Part shown: positions 40,921-50,454 of the stretch, one piece after another
Position numbering within the stretch: position 1 is the stretch's first letter
How the letters are laid out: every line of letters begins with the position of its first letter
Assembly (NCBI RefSeq): GCF_003057745.1
Contig: NZ_QBJD02000003.1
Coordinates: 186,001 to 250,000 of the forward strand
Length of the DNA stretch: 64,000 nucleotides
Direction of reading: 5' to 3'
From: Enterobacter sp. RIT418
GTDB taxonomy: Bacteria > Pseudomonadota > Gammaproteobacteria > Enterobacterales > Enterobacteriaceae
The notes under the pieces: model-generated
Database searches by the model: none
What the model was told of the DNA's origin: nothing
The model's input: only the letters and a program-made list of their open reading frames with translations
Translations under genes and position numbers: made by a program

Positions 40921-42096
40921 TCAGGCTAGCGCCCGCGCGTTAGCCTGCGTACGTTTAGCCTGTCGGTAGCCGTAGATCAGTAGCGATCCCATTGCCAGGA
41001 AGGAGAGCAGCGCCGCGGGCAGCGTGACGTAGCTCCAGCTAAAGCCGAACGTGATCATCATTCCGCCAAAATAGGCGCCAATCGCGCTGCCCAGATTGAA
41101 CGCCATCTGGCCTCCCGCCGCCCCAAGCAATTCTCCCCCCTTCGCGTTTTGCAGCAGCAGGATTTGCAGCGGCGCAGAGAGCGCAAACAGCCCGGCGCAG
41201 CAGATGAACCCCATCGTCAGCGACGCGGTCGGGTGCTCGCCAAATGCGAAGAGCAGCAGCAGCGAGGCGACGATGACCAGGTCGGTGGTGGCCGCAATGC
41301 GTAACGGGCTAAAGCGGCCGGAGAGTTTCCCGCTCATCAGGTTGCCGAGCACCATCCCTAGCCCCATCAGCATCATGATGGCCGTCATTCCCCCTTCGGA
41401 GAAACCGGATACGTTGAGCATAAAAGGCTTAACGAAGCTGAACCAGGCAAAGACCCCGGCGTTGCCAAACAGGGTGGCGGCGAAGATAAGCCACGGCTCC
41501 GGGCGCTTGAGAAAATGAAACTGTTCGGTCAGCCGGTTTTCCGTTTTGTCATAGACGTTAGGTACCCACGCCAGCACGGACAAAATCACCAGCGCGTCGA
41601 AGGCGGCAATCAGCCAGAAGGTGTAGCGCCAGCTGAACGCATGTCCAAGCCAGGTGCCGAGCGGTACGCCCACCAGGTTGGCGACCGTCATCCCGGCAAT
41701 CATGCCCGCAACGGCCACCGTCACCCTGCCCGGCGGCGCAATTTTCGACAGGAGGATCGCGCCGACGCCAAAGATAGCGCCGTGGGGGAAGCCGGAAATC
41801 AGCCGCCCGACCGCCAGCCCGGTGTACGTCGTCGACAGGCTGAAGATGGCGTTACCGATGACGCACATTGCCACCAGAAACAGCAGCGTGGATTTCAGCG
41901 AGAACCTGTTAGAAAAGAGCGCCACAATCGGCGCGCCAATCACCACGCCAAACGCATAGAACGAGATCATGTTCCCGGCGGAGGGAATGGATATCCCGGT
42001 ATCGTGCGCCAGCTCGGTGAGGACGCCCATAATGCCGAACTCGGCCATACCAAGACCGAACGTGCCGAGCGCCAGCGAAAAGATCGTTTTTTTCAT
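40921..42096 (-). CDS. araJ: MFS transporter AraJ
   Basis: 391 aa, 12 membrane helices. Matches E. coli AraJ closely: SLALGTFGLGMAEFGIMGVL, GRLISGFPHGAIFGVGAILL, GNAGVFAWFSFVKPFM, FICCAGLFALSAPLQILLLQ, NAKGGELLGAAGGQMAFNLG. AraJ is a sugar-efflux-type transporter whose physiological role is unclear; in E. coli it is arabinose-inducible. Here no ara genes are adjacent. Start at 42096 (MKKTIF) by homology; open sequence to 42180 is not supported by family members. Confidence 0.87.
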   Translation of the reverse strand: MKKTIFSLALGTFGLGMAEFGIMGVLTELAHDTGISIPSAGNMISFYAFGVVIGAPIVALFSNRFSLKSTLLFLVAMCVIGNAIFSLSTTYTGLAVGRLISGFPHGAIFGVGAILLSKIAPPGRVTVAVAGMIAGMTVANLVGVPLGTWLGHAFSWRYTFWLIAAFDALVILSVLAWVPNVYDKTENRLTEQFHFLKRPEPWLIFAATLFGNAGVFAWFSFVKPFMLNVSGFSEGGMTAIMMLMGLGMVLGNLMSGKLSGRFSPLRIAATTDLVIVASLLLLFAFGEHPTASLTMGFICCAGLFALSAPLQILLLQNAKGGELLGAAGGQMAFNLGSAIGAYFGGMMITFGFSWSYVTLPAALLSFLAMGSLLIYGYRQAKRTQANARALA

Positions 42097-42240
42097 ACCG
42101 CAACCACAAAGAAAAGAGAGGCAACCGGCATTATTGACCAAACTGGTATGGTGAACCAGTTCAAAACCGATCTCTGACACGTTAGTCCATTTATTCAGGT
42201 CGATTACACTTCAGAGAGACCCGCAAAGAGGATGACAGCT

Positions 42241-43059
42241 ATGGTCAGCAAGAAGAACGCGAGCAAAGGGGTTGATGACGCAGCAAAAGCGCCCCTCAAA
42301 ACCAAAGAGTATGAAAAAGAGCTGCGCCGCCTGCACGTGGAGCTGGTGAAGCTCCAGCAATGGGTGGTCAGCAAAGGCCTGAAGGTGTGCATCGTGTTTG
42401 AGGGGCGAGACGGCGCGGGCAAAGGAGGAACCATCAAAGCCATCACCGAGCGCGTCAGCCCCCGAGTTTTCCGGGTTGTCGCCCTGCCGGCCCCCACGGA
42501 AAAGGAAAAGAGCCAGCTCTATTTGCAGCGCTACGTTTCCCACCTGCCTTCCGCGGGAGAAATCGTCATCTTCGATCGCAGCTGGTATAACCGCGCGGGC
42601 GTTGAGCGCGTCATGGGCTTTTGTACCGAGGAACAGGTGGAGAGATTTCTCGACGGCACGCCGGTGATGGAAAAAGCGATGGTTGATGCGGGGATCATCT
42701 TACTGAAATACTGGCTCGAAGTGACGCCAAAAGAGCAGGAGCGCCGCCTTCGCGACCGGATTAACGACGGACGTAAAACGTGGAAGCTGTCGCCGATGGA
42801 CATTAAATCATTCAACCTGTGGGATGAGTATACCGTCGCGCGGGATGAGATGTTCAAAGCCACCGACACCGCGTGGGCACCGTGGTTTGTTGCCCGGTCG
42901 GAGGATAAAAAACGCGTGCGGCTCAATATTATTTCGCATCTGCTTTCACAGATCCCCTATAAAGACCTGCATATCGAAACGATGGATTTACCGAAGCGTA
43001 AAATCGGCAAGGTGAAGCCGACAAAATACCCGTTCAGGTATGTCGAAGAACGGTTTTAG
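42241..43059 (+). CDS. ppk2: Polyphosphate kinase 2 (PPK2 class I)
   Basis: 272 aa. PPK2 domain with Walker A IVFEGRDGAGKGGTIKAITE, Walker B-type IVIFDRSWYNRAGVERVMGF, and the conserved RRLRDRINDGRKTWKLSPMD and DEYTVARDEMFKATDTAWAP. These enzymes use polyphosphate to make nucleoside di- or triphosphates. The length is that of one-domain class I enzymes (ADP to ATP, GDP to GTP). ATG 42241 is 9 bases after AAGAGG; the ATG at 42232 sits directly on it and is unlikely. Convergent with fdnI across a strong terminator. Confidence 0.9.
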   Translation: MVSKKNASKGVDDAAKAPLKTKEYEKELRRLHVELVKLQQWVVSKGLKVCIVFEGRDGAGKGGTIKAITERVSPRVFRVVALPAPTEKEKSQLYLQRYVSHLPSAGEIVIFDRSWYNRAGVERVMGFCTEEQVERFLDGTPVMEKAMVDAGIILLKYWLEVTPKEQERRLRDRINDGRKTWKLSPMDIKSFNLWDEYTVARDEMFKATDTAWAPWFVARSEDKKRVRLNIISHLLSQIPYKDLHIETMDLPKRKIGKVKPTKYPFRYVEERF

Positions 43060-43064
43060 CAAAA

Positions 43065-43088
43065 CGCCGCCGGTCAACACCGGCGGCG
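43065..43088. terminator. Bidirectional terminator between ppk2 and fdnI
   Basis: CGCCGCCGGT / ACCGGCGGCG, perfect 10-bp stem, 4-base loop. On the minus strand it is followed by TTTT, so it terminates the fdnGHI operon well; on the plus strand the U-run is weak. Confidence 0.8.
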
Positions 43089-43094
43089 CTTACG

Positions 43095-43751
43095 CTATTT
43101 CAGCCCTTTCGTGCTCTCTTCCTGCGCCTCCATGCGCTCAACGTCGCGGTACCAGCGCGGATGGTGTTTCTGCGCCCAGCGGCGGCTCACCTTCCCTTCG
43201 ATCATCCCCTTAATCGAGCCTTTCACCCAGAATGCCATATACATATGGATCAGGATGGCGTGGATCAAAATGATGGCCGACGTGGCGTGGATAAGCAGCG
43301 CGTAGCGCACCACCTGAATCGGGAAATAGTGCGCAAAATACGGACGCCAGATGATCACCCCGGTCACCAGCAGCACGAAAATCATGCTCATGATGGTCCA
43401 GAACATCATCTTCTGCCCGGCGTTGTATTTGCCGACTTTTGCGACCTTATGCTCGTTGCCTTTCAGAACTTCGATAATCCCCTTCACCCACGGAATGTCC
43501 TGCTTGTCCGGGATGTTGTGGTGGACGAAGCGTACGAACATAAACATCAGCACCACGAAAATCAGCACGCCGAAGAACGGGTGCAGGATGCGACCCATCT
43601 GCGGCGTACCAAAGGTTTCCGTCAGCCACTGCAGCGTCGGGAAGAAGAACGAAATTCCCGAAACCGCCACCAGGAAGAAGCAGATCACCACCGTCCAGTG
43701 ACAGGCGCGGTCAATAAACTTCGTGCGCACAATCATCTTCGACTTACTCAT
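43095..43751 (-). CDS. fdnI: Formate dehydrogenase-N gamma subunit (cytochrome b556)
   Basis: 218 aa, four membrane helices, near-identical to E. coli FdnI. It begins [20 protein letters not shown], with a heme-ligand His in ACHW. Other heme His lie in [12 protein letters not shown] and in [20 protein letters not shown]. It takes electrons from FdnH and reduces menaquinone on the cytoplasmic side, making a proton-motive redox loop with nitrate reductase. The start overlaps the fdnH stop by 8 bases; a longer frame to 43793 lies inside fdnH and is rejected. Confidence 0.95.
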   Translation of the reverse strand: MSKSKMIVRTKFIDRACHWTVVICFFLVAVSGISFFFPTLQWLTETFGTPQMGRILHPFFGVLIFVVLMFMFVRFVHHNIPDKQDIPWVKGIIEVLKGNEHKVAKVGKYNAGQKMMFWTIMSMIFVLLVTGVIIWRPYFAHYFPIQVVRYALLIHATSAIILIHAILIHMYMAFWVKGSIKGMIEGKVSRRWAQKHHPRWYRDVERMEAQEESTKGLK

Positions 43752-44628
43752 GATGCTCCTCCTCGTCGTCGTCCACCTCTTTGTTCGGCCCAATGCCGAT
43801 GTAGTGATAAATCAGCCCGGCAAAGGTGGCGATAAAGCCCGCCGCGGAAAGCGGCTTGAGCGCCCCTTTCCACAGGTTGATCGAGGTATCGATCGCCGGA
43901 TCTTTCGGCAGGTTGTGGTACAGCTCCGGCTGGTCGTTATGGTGCAGCACGTACATCACGTGCGTTCCGCCCACGCCCTGCGGGTTGTAAATGCCCGCGT
44001 TTTCGTAACCGCGCGCCTTCAGCTTGTCCACGCGCTGCTGCGCCACTTCGAGCATCTCTTTCTTGGTGCCGAAGTGGATGGCGCCCGTTGGGCACGTCTT
44101 CACGCAGGCAGGCTCTTGCCCGACGCTGACGCGGTCCACGCACAGGGTGCATTTATAGACCCGGTTATCCTCTTTATTGAGGCGCGGGACGTTAAACGGA
44201 CACCCGGCGATGCAGTAGCCGCAGCCGATGCAGTGGTCCTGCTGGAAATCGACGATCCCGTTGGCGTACTGAATGATCGCCCCCGCGGACGGGCACGCCT
44301 TCAGGCAGCCCGGATCTTCGCAGTGCATACAGCCGTCTTTGCGGATCAGCCACTCCAGCCTGCCGTTCTGGTCGGTTTCGCTAAAGCGCATTACCGTCCA
44401 CGACTTGGCGCTGAGATCGGCAGGGTTATCGTAAACCCCGACGCAGTGCCCCACCTCGTCGCGAATGTCATTCCACTCCGAGCATGCCACCTGGCAGGCT
44501 TTGCAGCCCACGCAGGAGGAGACATCGATAAGCTTGGCGACTTCGGCCTTGTAATCCCGCGCGCGCGGCGCGGGGGTCATGGCGTTTGTCGCGGAGCGTT
44601 TAATAATGTCTTGTGTTTCCATCGCCAT
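43744..44628 (-). CDS. fdnH: Formate dehydrogenase-N beta subunit (Fe-S)
   Basis: 294 aa. Four [4Fe-4S] clusters are marked by [49 protein letters not shown] and [23 protein letters not shown]. One C-terminal membrane anchor ([15 protein letters not shown]) is followed by an acidic His/Glu tail. It passes electrons from FdnG to FdnI on the periplasmic side. 11 bases after fdnG, overlapping fdnI. Confidence 0.96.
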   Translation of the reverse strand: MAMETQDIIKRSATNAMTPAPRARDYKAEVAKLIDVSSCVGCKACQVACSEWNDIRDEVGHCVGVYDNPADLSAKSWTVMRFSETDQNGRLEWLIRKDGCMHCEDPGCLKACPSAGAIIQYANGIVDFQQDHCIGCGYCIAGCPFNVPRLNKEDNRVYKCTLCVDRVSVGQEPACVKTCPTGAIHFGTKKEMLEVAQQRVDKLKARGYENAGIYNPQGVGGTHVMYVLHHNDQPELYHNLPKDPAIDTSINLWKGALKPLSAAGFIATFAGLIYHYIGIGPNKEVDDDEEEHHE

Positions 44629-44639
44629 TTATTCGCTCC

Positions 44640-47600
44640 TTACGCTTTCTCGATGTTGACCAGAAACGCTTTGTACTCCGGCGTTTGCGAGTTGGAATCG
44701 CCGACGTTAGGCGTCAGGGTGTTGGCGATGTAGCCTTTCTGCGCCACGCCCTCAAAGCCCCAGTGCAGCGGAATACCGACGGTTTCCACCTGTTGACCGT
44801 GTACGTTCAGCGTCTGCAGACGGCGGGTCACCACCGCCACGGCGCGAATAAACCCGCGCTTGCTGCTGACCGTCACGCGGTCGCCGTTGGCAATGCCCTT
44901 CGCCTTCGCCAGCGTTTCGCTGATCTCCACAAACTGTTCCGGCTGGGCGATGGCGTTAAGCCGCGCGTGCTTGGTCCAGGTGTGGAAATGCTCGGTCAGG
45001 CGATAGGTCGTTCCGACGTACGGGAACTTGTCCTTCTTGCCTAAACGCAGCACGTCGTCTTCGTAGATACGCACCACCGGGCTGGAGACCACGTTCGGAT
45101 GCAGCGGGTTGGTGCCCAGCGGCGTTTCCATCGGCTCGTAGTGTTCCGGGAACGGCCCTTCCGCCAGCTTGTCGAGGGCAAACAGACGCCCCAGACCTTC
45201 CGGCTGCATGATGAACGGCCCGGTTTTGCTGCCCGGCGCGGCGGTGTTGAAGTCCGGGATATCGTTCCCCTCCCACTTCGATCCGTTCCACTCGATCAGC
45301 ATCCGTTTTGGATCCCACGGCTTGCCGTTGATGTCCGCAGACGCGCGGTTGTACAGCACGCGACGGTTCAGCGGCCACGCCCAGGCCCAGCCCAGCGTAT
45401 TGCCCAGGCCTGACGGGTCGGCGTTATCGCGGTTAGCCATCTGGTTGCCCTGCTCGGTCCAGCTGCCGGCATAAATCCAGCACGAGGAGGCCGTGGTGCC
45501 ATCGTCACGCAGCAGCGCGAAGCTGTTCAGCAGCTGGCCTTTCTTCGCCAGCAGGTTGCCGTTGGCGTCATAGAGATCCGCCAGCGCAACGCCGTTGTTC
45601 TCTTTGGCCACTTCTTCTGACTCAGGATGGTCCGGCTGCTTGTAGTTCCAGCTCATCTTCAGCAGCGGTTCGGCGCCCTTACCGCCTTCCGTGCGGTACA
45701 TATCGCGCAGGCGGTGGTAAATACCGGCCAGAATTTCGCCGTCGTTGCGCGCTTCACCCGGTGCGTCCTGGCCCTTCCAGTGCCACTGCAGCCAGCGGCC
45801 GGAGTTGGCAATGGAGCCGTCCTCTTCCGCGAAGCAGGTCGACGGCAGGCGGAACACCTCGGTCTGAATCGACGCAGGGTCGACGTCGTTGGATTCCCCG
45901 TGGTTCTGCCAGAAGGTCGAGGTTTCGGTCACCAGCGGATCGATAACCACCATGTACTTCAGCTTGCTGAGGCTGCGAACCACCTTGTTCTTGTCCGGGA
46001 ACGACGCAACAGGGTTAAAGCCCTGGCAGATGTAGCCCGTGACGTTGCCTTTATCCATCATGTTGAAATACTTGATGACGTCGTAGGCCTGGTCCCATTT
46101 CGGCAGCCACTCAAAGCCCCAGTCGTTCTCTTTCTGCGCCGCATCGCCGTAGAAGGATTTCATCAGGCTGACGGCGAATTTCGGATAGTTACTCCAGTAG
46201 TTCACCTGATCCGGCAGCGTGGCTTTTGGCGTATTCGCCGTGAGCCAGGTCTGGAAATCAGTCTGTTTTTCCGACGGCAGCGTCAGATAGCCCGGCAGGC
46301 TGGTCGACAGCAGGCCGAGATCGGTCAGGCCCTGAATGTTGGAGTGACCGCGCAGCGCGTTTACGCCGCCGCCCGCCATTCCCATGTTGCCCAGCAGCAG
46401 CTGGATCATCGCCATGGTGCGGATGTTCTGCGCGCCCACGGTGTGCTGCGTCCAGCCGAGCGCATACAGGAACGTGGTGGTTCTGTCGGCCGCGCTGGTT
46501 GAGGCCAGCACTTCGCACACCTTAAGGAAGTCCGCTTTTGGCGTCCCGCAGATGTTTTCCACCACCTCCGGCGTATAGCGGGAAACGTGCTGCTTCAGCA
46601 GGTTCCACACGCAGCGCGGATCGGTGAGCGTGTCGTCGCGTTTCGCGTAGCCGTTTTCGTCGAACTGGTAGTTCCAGGAAGACTTATCGTACTGGCGTTT
46701 TTCCGCGTCATAGCCGCTGAACAGGCCGTCTTCAAAGGCAAAATCTTCCCGCACCAGCAGGCCGGCGTTGGTGTAATGCTTAACGTATTCAGCGTTTATT
46801 TTGTTGTTTTCGATCAGGTACAACAGCACGCCGGAGAGGAACGTAATGTCCGTACCGGAGCGGATGGGCGCATAGATATCGGCCACCGATGCCGTACGCG
46901 TAAAGCGCGGATCGACGACGATAAGCGTCGCATCGTTGTTGTTTTTCGCTTCCATCGCCCAGCGGAATCCCACCGGATGGGCCTCAGCGGCGTTACCGCC
47001 CATCACCACTACGACGTTAGCGTTTTTGATATCAACCCAGTGGTTGGTCATCGCACCGCGACCAAATGTTGGAGCAAGACTTGCTACCGTTGGTCCGTGT
47101 CAGACGCGCGCCTGGTTGTCTACCGCCAGCATGCCGAGCGAGCGCACGAATTTTTGCGTCAGCATGCCGGTTTCATTACTTGCCGCAGACGCGCAGAGCA
47201 TCCCGGTGGAGAGCCAGCGGTTAACCGTCACGCCCTGCTCGTTCTTTTCGATAAAGTTGGCGTCGCGGTCGGCTTTCATCAGCTTCGCGATGCGGGAGAA
47301 GGCTTCATCCCACGAGATGCGCTGCCATTTATCGGAACCCGGCGCGCGGTATTCCGGATAGCGCAGGCGGTTTTCGCTGTGGACATAGTCCAGCAGGCCC
47401 GCCCCTTTCGGGCACAATGCCCCACGGCTCACCGGATGATCCGGGTCACCTTCAATGTGGTAAATCGCTTCTTTGGCGTTCTTCGCGCCATCGCCCAGGC
47501 TATACATCAGTAGCCCACAACCCACGGAGCAGTATGTGCAGGTGTTGCGGATCTCTTTGGCGCGCAGCAGTTTATAGTTGCGCGCCTGAGCCAGCGCCAT

Positions 47601-47687
47601 TTTGGGAGCGAATCCCAGTGCGGCGACTGTTGTTCCGGCCATACCGCCCGCGCAGATTTTGAAAAATTGTCTGCGGCTGACGTCCAT
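44640..47687 (-). CDS. fdnG: Formate dehydrogenase-N alpha subunit, selenocysteine-containing
   Basis: 1015 codons read through one in-frame TGA (complement 47100-47102), decoded as selenocysteine 196 in QARV-U-HGPTVASLAPTFGR. The length equals E. coli FdnG. A Tat signal, SRRQFFKICAGGMAGTTVAA, sends the folded enzyme to the periplasm. The [4Fe-4S] motif is CTYCSVGCGLLMYS plus GALCPKGAG. The bis-MGD molybdenum centre uses Sec196 and HGPT; it oxidises formate to CO2. A bacterial SECIS hairpin directly follows the TGA. A genome caller will split this gene in two; it is not a pseudogene. The upstream region holds FNR- and NarL-like sites. Confidence 0.96.
47055..47102 (-). promoter_or_regulatory. 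bSECIS element with the selenocysteine TGA of fdnG
   Basis: Starting at TGA on the minus strand, the RNA reads UGACACGGACCAACGG and then an apical hairpin GCAAGUCUUGC, with GU in its loop as required by SelB, about 16-26 bases after the TGA. CGGACCAAC pairs loosely with the GGUCGCGG downstream. Position, TGACACGG start and loop agree with E. coli fdnG and fdhF SECIS elements. Confidence 0.85.
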
Positions 47688-47749
47688 TGCTGTCCTCGTT
47701 ATCTAATGAGACTTCGCGCCGCAAACTATCAGCAAAGCCCCTGTTTTTT

Positions 47750-47763
47750 TTGCGTCAAATCAA
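47750..47763 (-). promoter_or_regulatory. FNR-like site of the fdnG promoter
   Basis: TTGCGTCAAATCAA matches TTGAT-N4-ATCAA at 8 of 10 positions, centred at 47756.5, 69 bases upstream of fdnG. FNR activates fdn anaerobically in E. coli, where the site sits near -42. Confidence 0.65.
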
Positions 47764-47810
47764 GGACGCCTGATTTAGCCCCCTAAATAGTCACGCTTGC
47801 TGGCTTTGCG

Positions 47811-47826
47811 TACTCCCTAAGGGCTA
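47811..47826. promoter_or_regulatory. NarL 7-2-7 site of the fdnG promoter
   Basis: TACTCCC-TA-AGGGCTA fits the inverted heptamer pair TACYYMT-N2-AKRRGTA with two mismatches. Its centre is 62 bases upstream of the FNR-like site centre, the same spacing as the FNR (-42) and NarL (-105) sites known for E. coli fdnG. Nitrate induction is therefore likely conserved. Confidence 0.65.
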
Positions 47827-47907
47827 ATTTCTTAACGGACTATTCGCCGCGCGTATGCAATCGATGCTATAAGTTTTCCCTTTGAATATGAGGATAATGG
47901 CGAAGAG

Positions 47908-48795
47908 ATGGACAGAAAGAGAGCAACGCTGATCGGGCTGGCGGCGATCCTGCTGTGGAGCACTATGGTGGGGCTTATTCGCAGCGTCAGCGAGGGGCTC
48001 GGCCCGGTGGGCGGTGCGGCGATGATCTACACCGTGAGCGGATTACTGTGCCTGGTCACGGTAGGGCTTCCCGATATAAAACGTTTTTCTCCGCGCTACC
48101 TGATGGCGGGCAGCGTCCTGTTCGTCAGCTATGAGATCTGTCTGGCGCTGTCCCTGGGCTATGCGGCCACGCGCGCGCAGGCCATCGAGGTGGGCATGGT
48201 CAACTATCTTTGGCCGAGCCTGACGATCGTGTTTGCCATTCTGTTCAACGGGCAGAAATCGACGCTGTGGGTGATCCCCGGCCTGCTCGTTTCCCTTCTC
48301 GGCGTCTGCTGGGTGCTGGGAGGCGACCAGGGGCTGAACGTCGAGGACATAGTCCGCAATATCGTCTCAAGCCCGCTAAGCTACGCGCTGGCCTTTGCTG
48401 GTGCCTTCATCTGGGCGGCGTACTGCACCGTCACCAGCAGATACGCGAAGGGCCAGAATGGCATTACCCTCTTCGTGCTGCTGACGGCCCTGAGCCTGTG
48501 GGTGAAATATGCCTTGAGCGATCAGCCAGAAATGGTCTTTAGCGTGCCGGTGGTGGTGAAACTTTTGCTTTGCGGCGTGGCGCTTGGCTTCGGCTATGCG
48601 GCATGGAATATCGGCATTTTGCACGGCAACGTCACGGTGCTCGCCGCGGTGTCCTATTTTACGCCCGTGCTCTCCGCCGCGCTGGCGGCAGCGGTGTTAA
48701 GTTCTCCTCTCTCCTTTTCCTTCTGGCAGGGCGCGCTGATGGTGTGCGCGGGTTCGCTCCTCTGCTGGTACGCCACGCGAAGCACCGCGAAATAG
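47908..48795 (+). CDS. yddG: Aromatic amino acid exporter YddG
   Basis: 295 aa, ten helices, DMT/EamA superfamily, inner membrane. Very close to E. coli YddG: LWSTMVGLIRSVSEGLGPVG, SYEICLALSLGYAATRAQAI, EVGMVNYLWPSLTIVFAILF, and FSFWQGALMVCAGSLLCW. It exports phenylalanine, tyrosine, tryptophan and probably other solutes including methyl viologen in relatives. Divergent from fdnG as in E. coli. Convergent with smvA. Confidence 0.94.
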   Translation: MDRKRATLIGLAAILLWSTMVGLIRSVSEGLGPVGGAAMIYTVSGLLCLVTVGLPDIKRFSPRYLMAGSVLFVSYEICLALSLGYAATRAQAIEVGMVNYLWPSLTIVFAILFNGQKSTLWVIPGLLVSLLGVCWVLGGDQGLNVEDIVRNIVSSPLSYALAFAGAFIWAAYCTVTSRYAKGQNGITLFVLLTALSLWVKYALSDQPEMVFSVPVVVKLLLCGVALGFGYAAWNIGILHGNVTVLAAVSYFTPVLSAALAAAVLSSPLSFSFWQGALMVCAGSLLCWYATRSTAK

Positions 48796-48802
48796 CCTCA
48801 TA

Positions 48803-48831
48803 AAAAAGGCCTCCCTGATAACAAGGAGGCC
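48803..48831 (-). terminator. Rho-independent terminator for smvA
   Basis: Read on the minus strand: GGCCTCC, 10-base loop, GGAGGCC, then TTTTTTA, starting 21 bases after the smvA stop. The plus-strand side lacks a U-run, so yddG is terminated less clearly. Confidence 0.8.
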
Positions 48832-48851
48832 CTGATGCGCGCGTCGCGCGG

Positions 48852-50339
48852 TTACTGCTGCGGCGCTTTCGCGAGGCTAAACCAAATGCCCACCGCCAGC
48901 ACCAGCAGCATGGCGCCCGCGCTGCCCAGCGCCACGCTGTGGGAGGTAATAAACGCGGCCTTCGCGGCCCCGATAACCGCATCGGCCATCGACGGCGTGA
49001 GCTCCTGCGCTACCTTCACCGCTTCGCCAATCGACGACGAGGCCTTATCGGCAAGCGCTTCGTTAAGCCCCTGCGGCAGCACGATTGACGCCGAGAAGCT
49101 GCGGGTCAGCAGCAGGCCAAAGATCGCAATCCCCAGCCCCGCGCCCAGCTCGTAGGACATGGTTTCGATTGCGCCCGCCGCCGCCGCCTTCTCCTTCGGC
49201 GCGGCCGCCATAATCGCTGACGTTGACGCCAGCAGCGCGCTGGCGGCGCTGAAGCCGAGCAGCACCATCAGGCTCCACGCCTGCCACTGCTGGGTGCTGA
49301 AGTCGAGCGTTGAGAGCCCGATAAAGCTGACGGCGCTAAGCCCCATGCCGCCCGCCGCAACGAGGCGCAGCCCCAGCCGCCCGACCAGGATCCCGGCAAT
49401 CGGGCCGCTAAAGCCGCTGGCGACCATTACCGGCAGCATAAACATGCCCGCCTCAAACGGCGTGAAGCCGTGAACAAACTGAAGCTCCTGCGCCATCAGC
49501 AGCTCAAAGCCTACCAGCGCGATCATCGCCGTCATCGCCATCACCACGCCGCTCAGAATGATGCGGTGGCAGAACAGGCGCATGTCGATCATCGGCACGC
49601 GGGCGCGAAGCTGGATGCGCACGAAGGTAATGAGCATCGCCGCGCCAACCAGCAGCGTGCCCGCCACCAGCCACGGAGACAGCGCCCCCTTCAGGGCCGT
49701 TTTCGCGCTGAAGACCAGCAGCAGAATCGCAATTATCAGCATAATCGCGTGGCTGATGTTCAACGGCTGCTCGGGCCGCCCCTGCTGTGCGGGCACAAAG
49801 CGCGCGGCCAGCATCACCACCACCAGCACGATCGGCACGTTGATCAAGAAGACCGCGCCCCAGTAGAAGTGCTCAAGCAGCATGCCGCCAATCAGCGGGC
49901 CAAACGCCGCGCCGCCGGAGCCGACCGCCGCCCAGACGCCAAGAGCGATATTGCGATCTTTAGCGTCAACAAACAGCGTGCGGATACCCGCAAGCGTGGC
50001 GGGAATGATCATCGCCGCACCAATCGCCAGCGACGCGCGGGCGGCAATCAGCCACCCCGCCGACGGCGCAAACGCCGCGGCCAGCGACGACAGGCCAAAC
50101 AGGGTGCTGCCGATAATCAGCAGACGCTTAAAGCCAATGCGATCTCCAAGCGCCCCCATCGGCAGCACCATACCCGCCATCACCAGCGAGTAAATATCAA
50201 TAATCCACAGCAATTCATTGCCGCTGGCACCCAGCGTCATGCTCAATGTCGGCGCAGCCACGTGCAGCACCGTCGCGTCAATCGCTACCGGGATATAGAC
50301 CAGCACGATAATTACCAACGCTAACCACTGACGAAACAT
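48852..50339 (-). CDS. smvA: MFS efflux pump SmvA (methyl viologen and cationic biocide export)
   Basis: 495 aa, 14 membrane helices, DHA2 family. It begins MFRQWLALVIIVLVYIPVAI and has DATVLHVAAPTLSMTLGASG with the D-T-V-L-V motif. MGALGDRIGFKRLLIIGST is motif A, and GWLIAARASLAIGAAMIIPA motif C. It matches SmvA of Salmonella and Klebsiella, which exports methyl viologen, acriflavine, chlorhexidine and related cationic compounds. ATG 50339 has AAGGA at the right distance; a GTG 15 bases earlier is rejected. Controlled by the divergent SmvR repressor. Confidence 0.92.
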   Translation of the reverse strand: MFRQWLALVIIVLVYIPVAIDATVLHVAAPTLSMTLGASGNELLWIIDIYSLVMAGMVLPMGALGDRIGFKRLLIIGSTLFGLSSLAAAFAPSAGWLIAARASLAIGAAMIIPATLAGIRTLFVDAKDRNIALGVWAAVGSGGAAFGPLIGGMLLEHFYWGAVFLINVPIVLVVVMLAARFVPAQQGRPEQPLNISHAIMLIIAILLLVFSAKTALKGALSPWLVAGTLLVGAAMLITFVRIQLRARVPMIDMRLFCHRIILSGVVMAMTAMIALVGFELLMAQELQFVHGFTPFEAGMFMLPVMVASGFSGPIAGILVGRLGLRLVAAGGMGLSAVSFIGLSTLDFSTQQWQAWSLMVLLGFSAASALLASTSAIMAAAPKEKAAAAGAIETMSYELGAGLGIAIFGLLLTRSFSASIVLPQGLNEALADKASSSIGEAVKVAQELTPSMADAVIGAAKAAFITSHSVALGSAGAMLLVLAVGIWFSLAKAPQQ

Positions 50340-50360
50340 AAATTTCCTTTTCACCTAAAG

Positions 50361-50376
50361 CTGGACACATGTCCAG
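50361..50376. promoter_or_regulatory. SmvR operator candidate 1
   Basis: CTGGACA-CA-TGTCCAG: perfect 7-bp arms with a 2-base centre, 21 bases upstream of smvA. A second, slightly degenerate copy follows 35 bases away. Confidence 0.7.
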
Positions 50377-50395
50377 GAGGCGATCCTACGTAATG

Positions 50396-50411
50396 TTGAA
50401 CACTTGTCCAG
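50396..50411. promoter_or_regulatory. SmvR operator candidate 2
   Basis: TTGAACA-CT-TGTCCAG: the right arm equals that of operator 1, the left arm differs at 2 positions. It lies 43 bases upstream of smvR, so it could autoregulate the repressor. Confidence 0.65.
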
Positions 50412-50454
50412 CTTTTTGTTACACTCGTTTCGTTCCCATTGAGAGAGAGTCACT

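Noticed and set aside
44640-47687. fdnG as a gene disrupted by a nonsense codon
   Set aside because: The TGA is at the selenocysteine position, followed by a SECIS hairpin, and the reading frame continues with the conserved HGPTVASLAPTFGRGA sequence.
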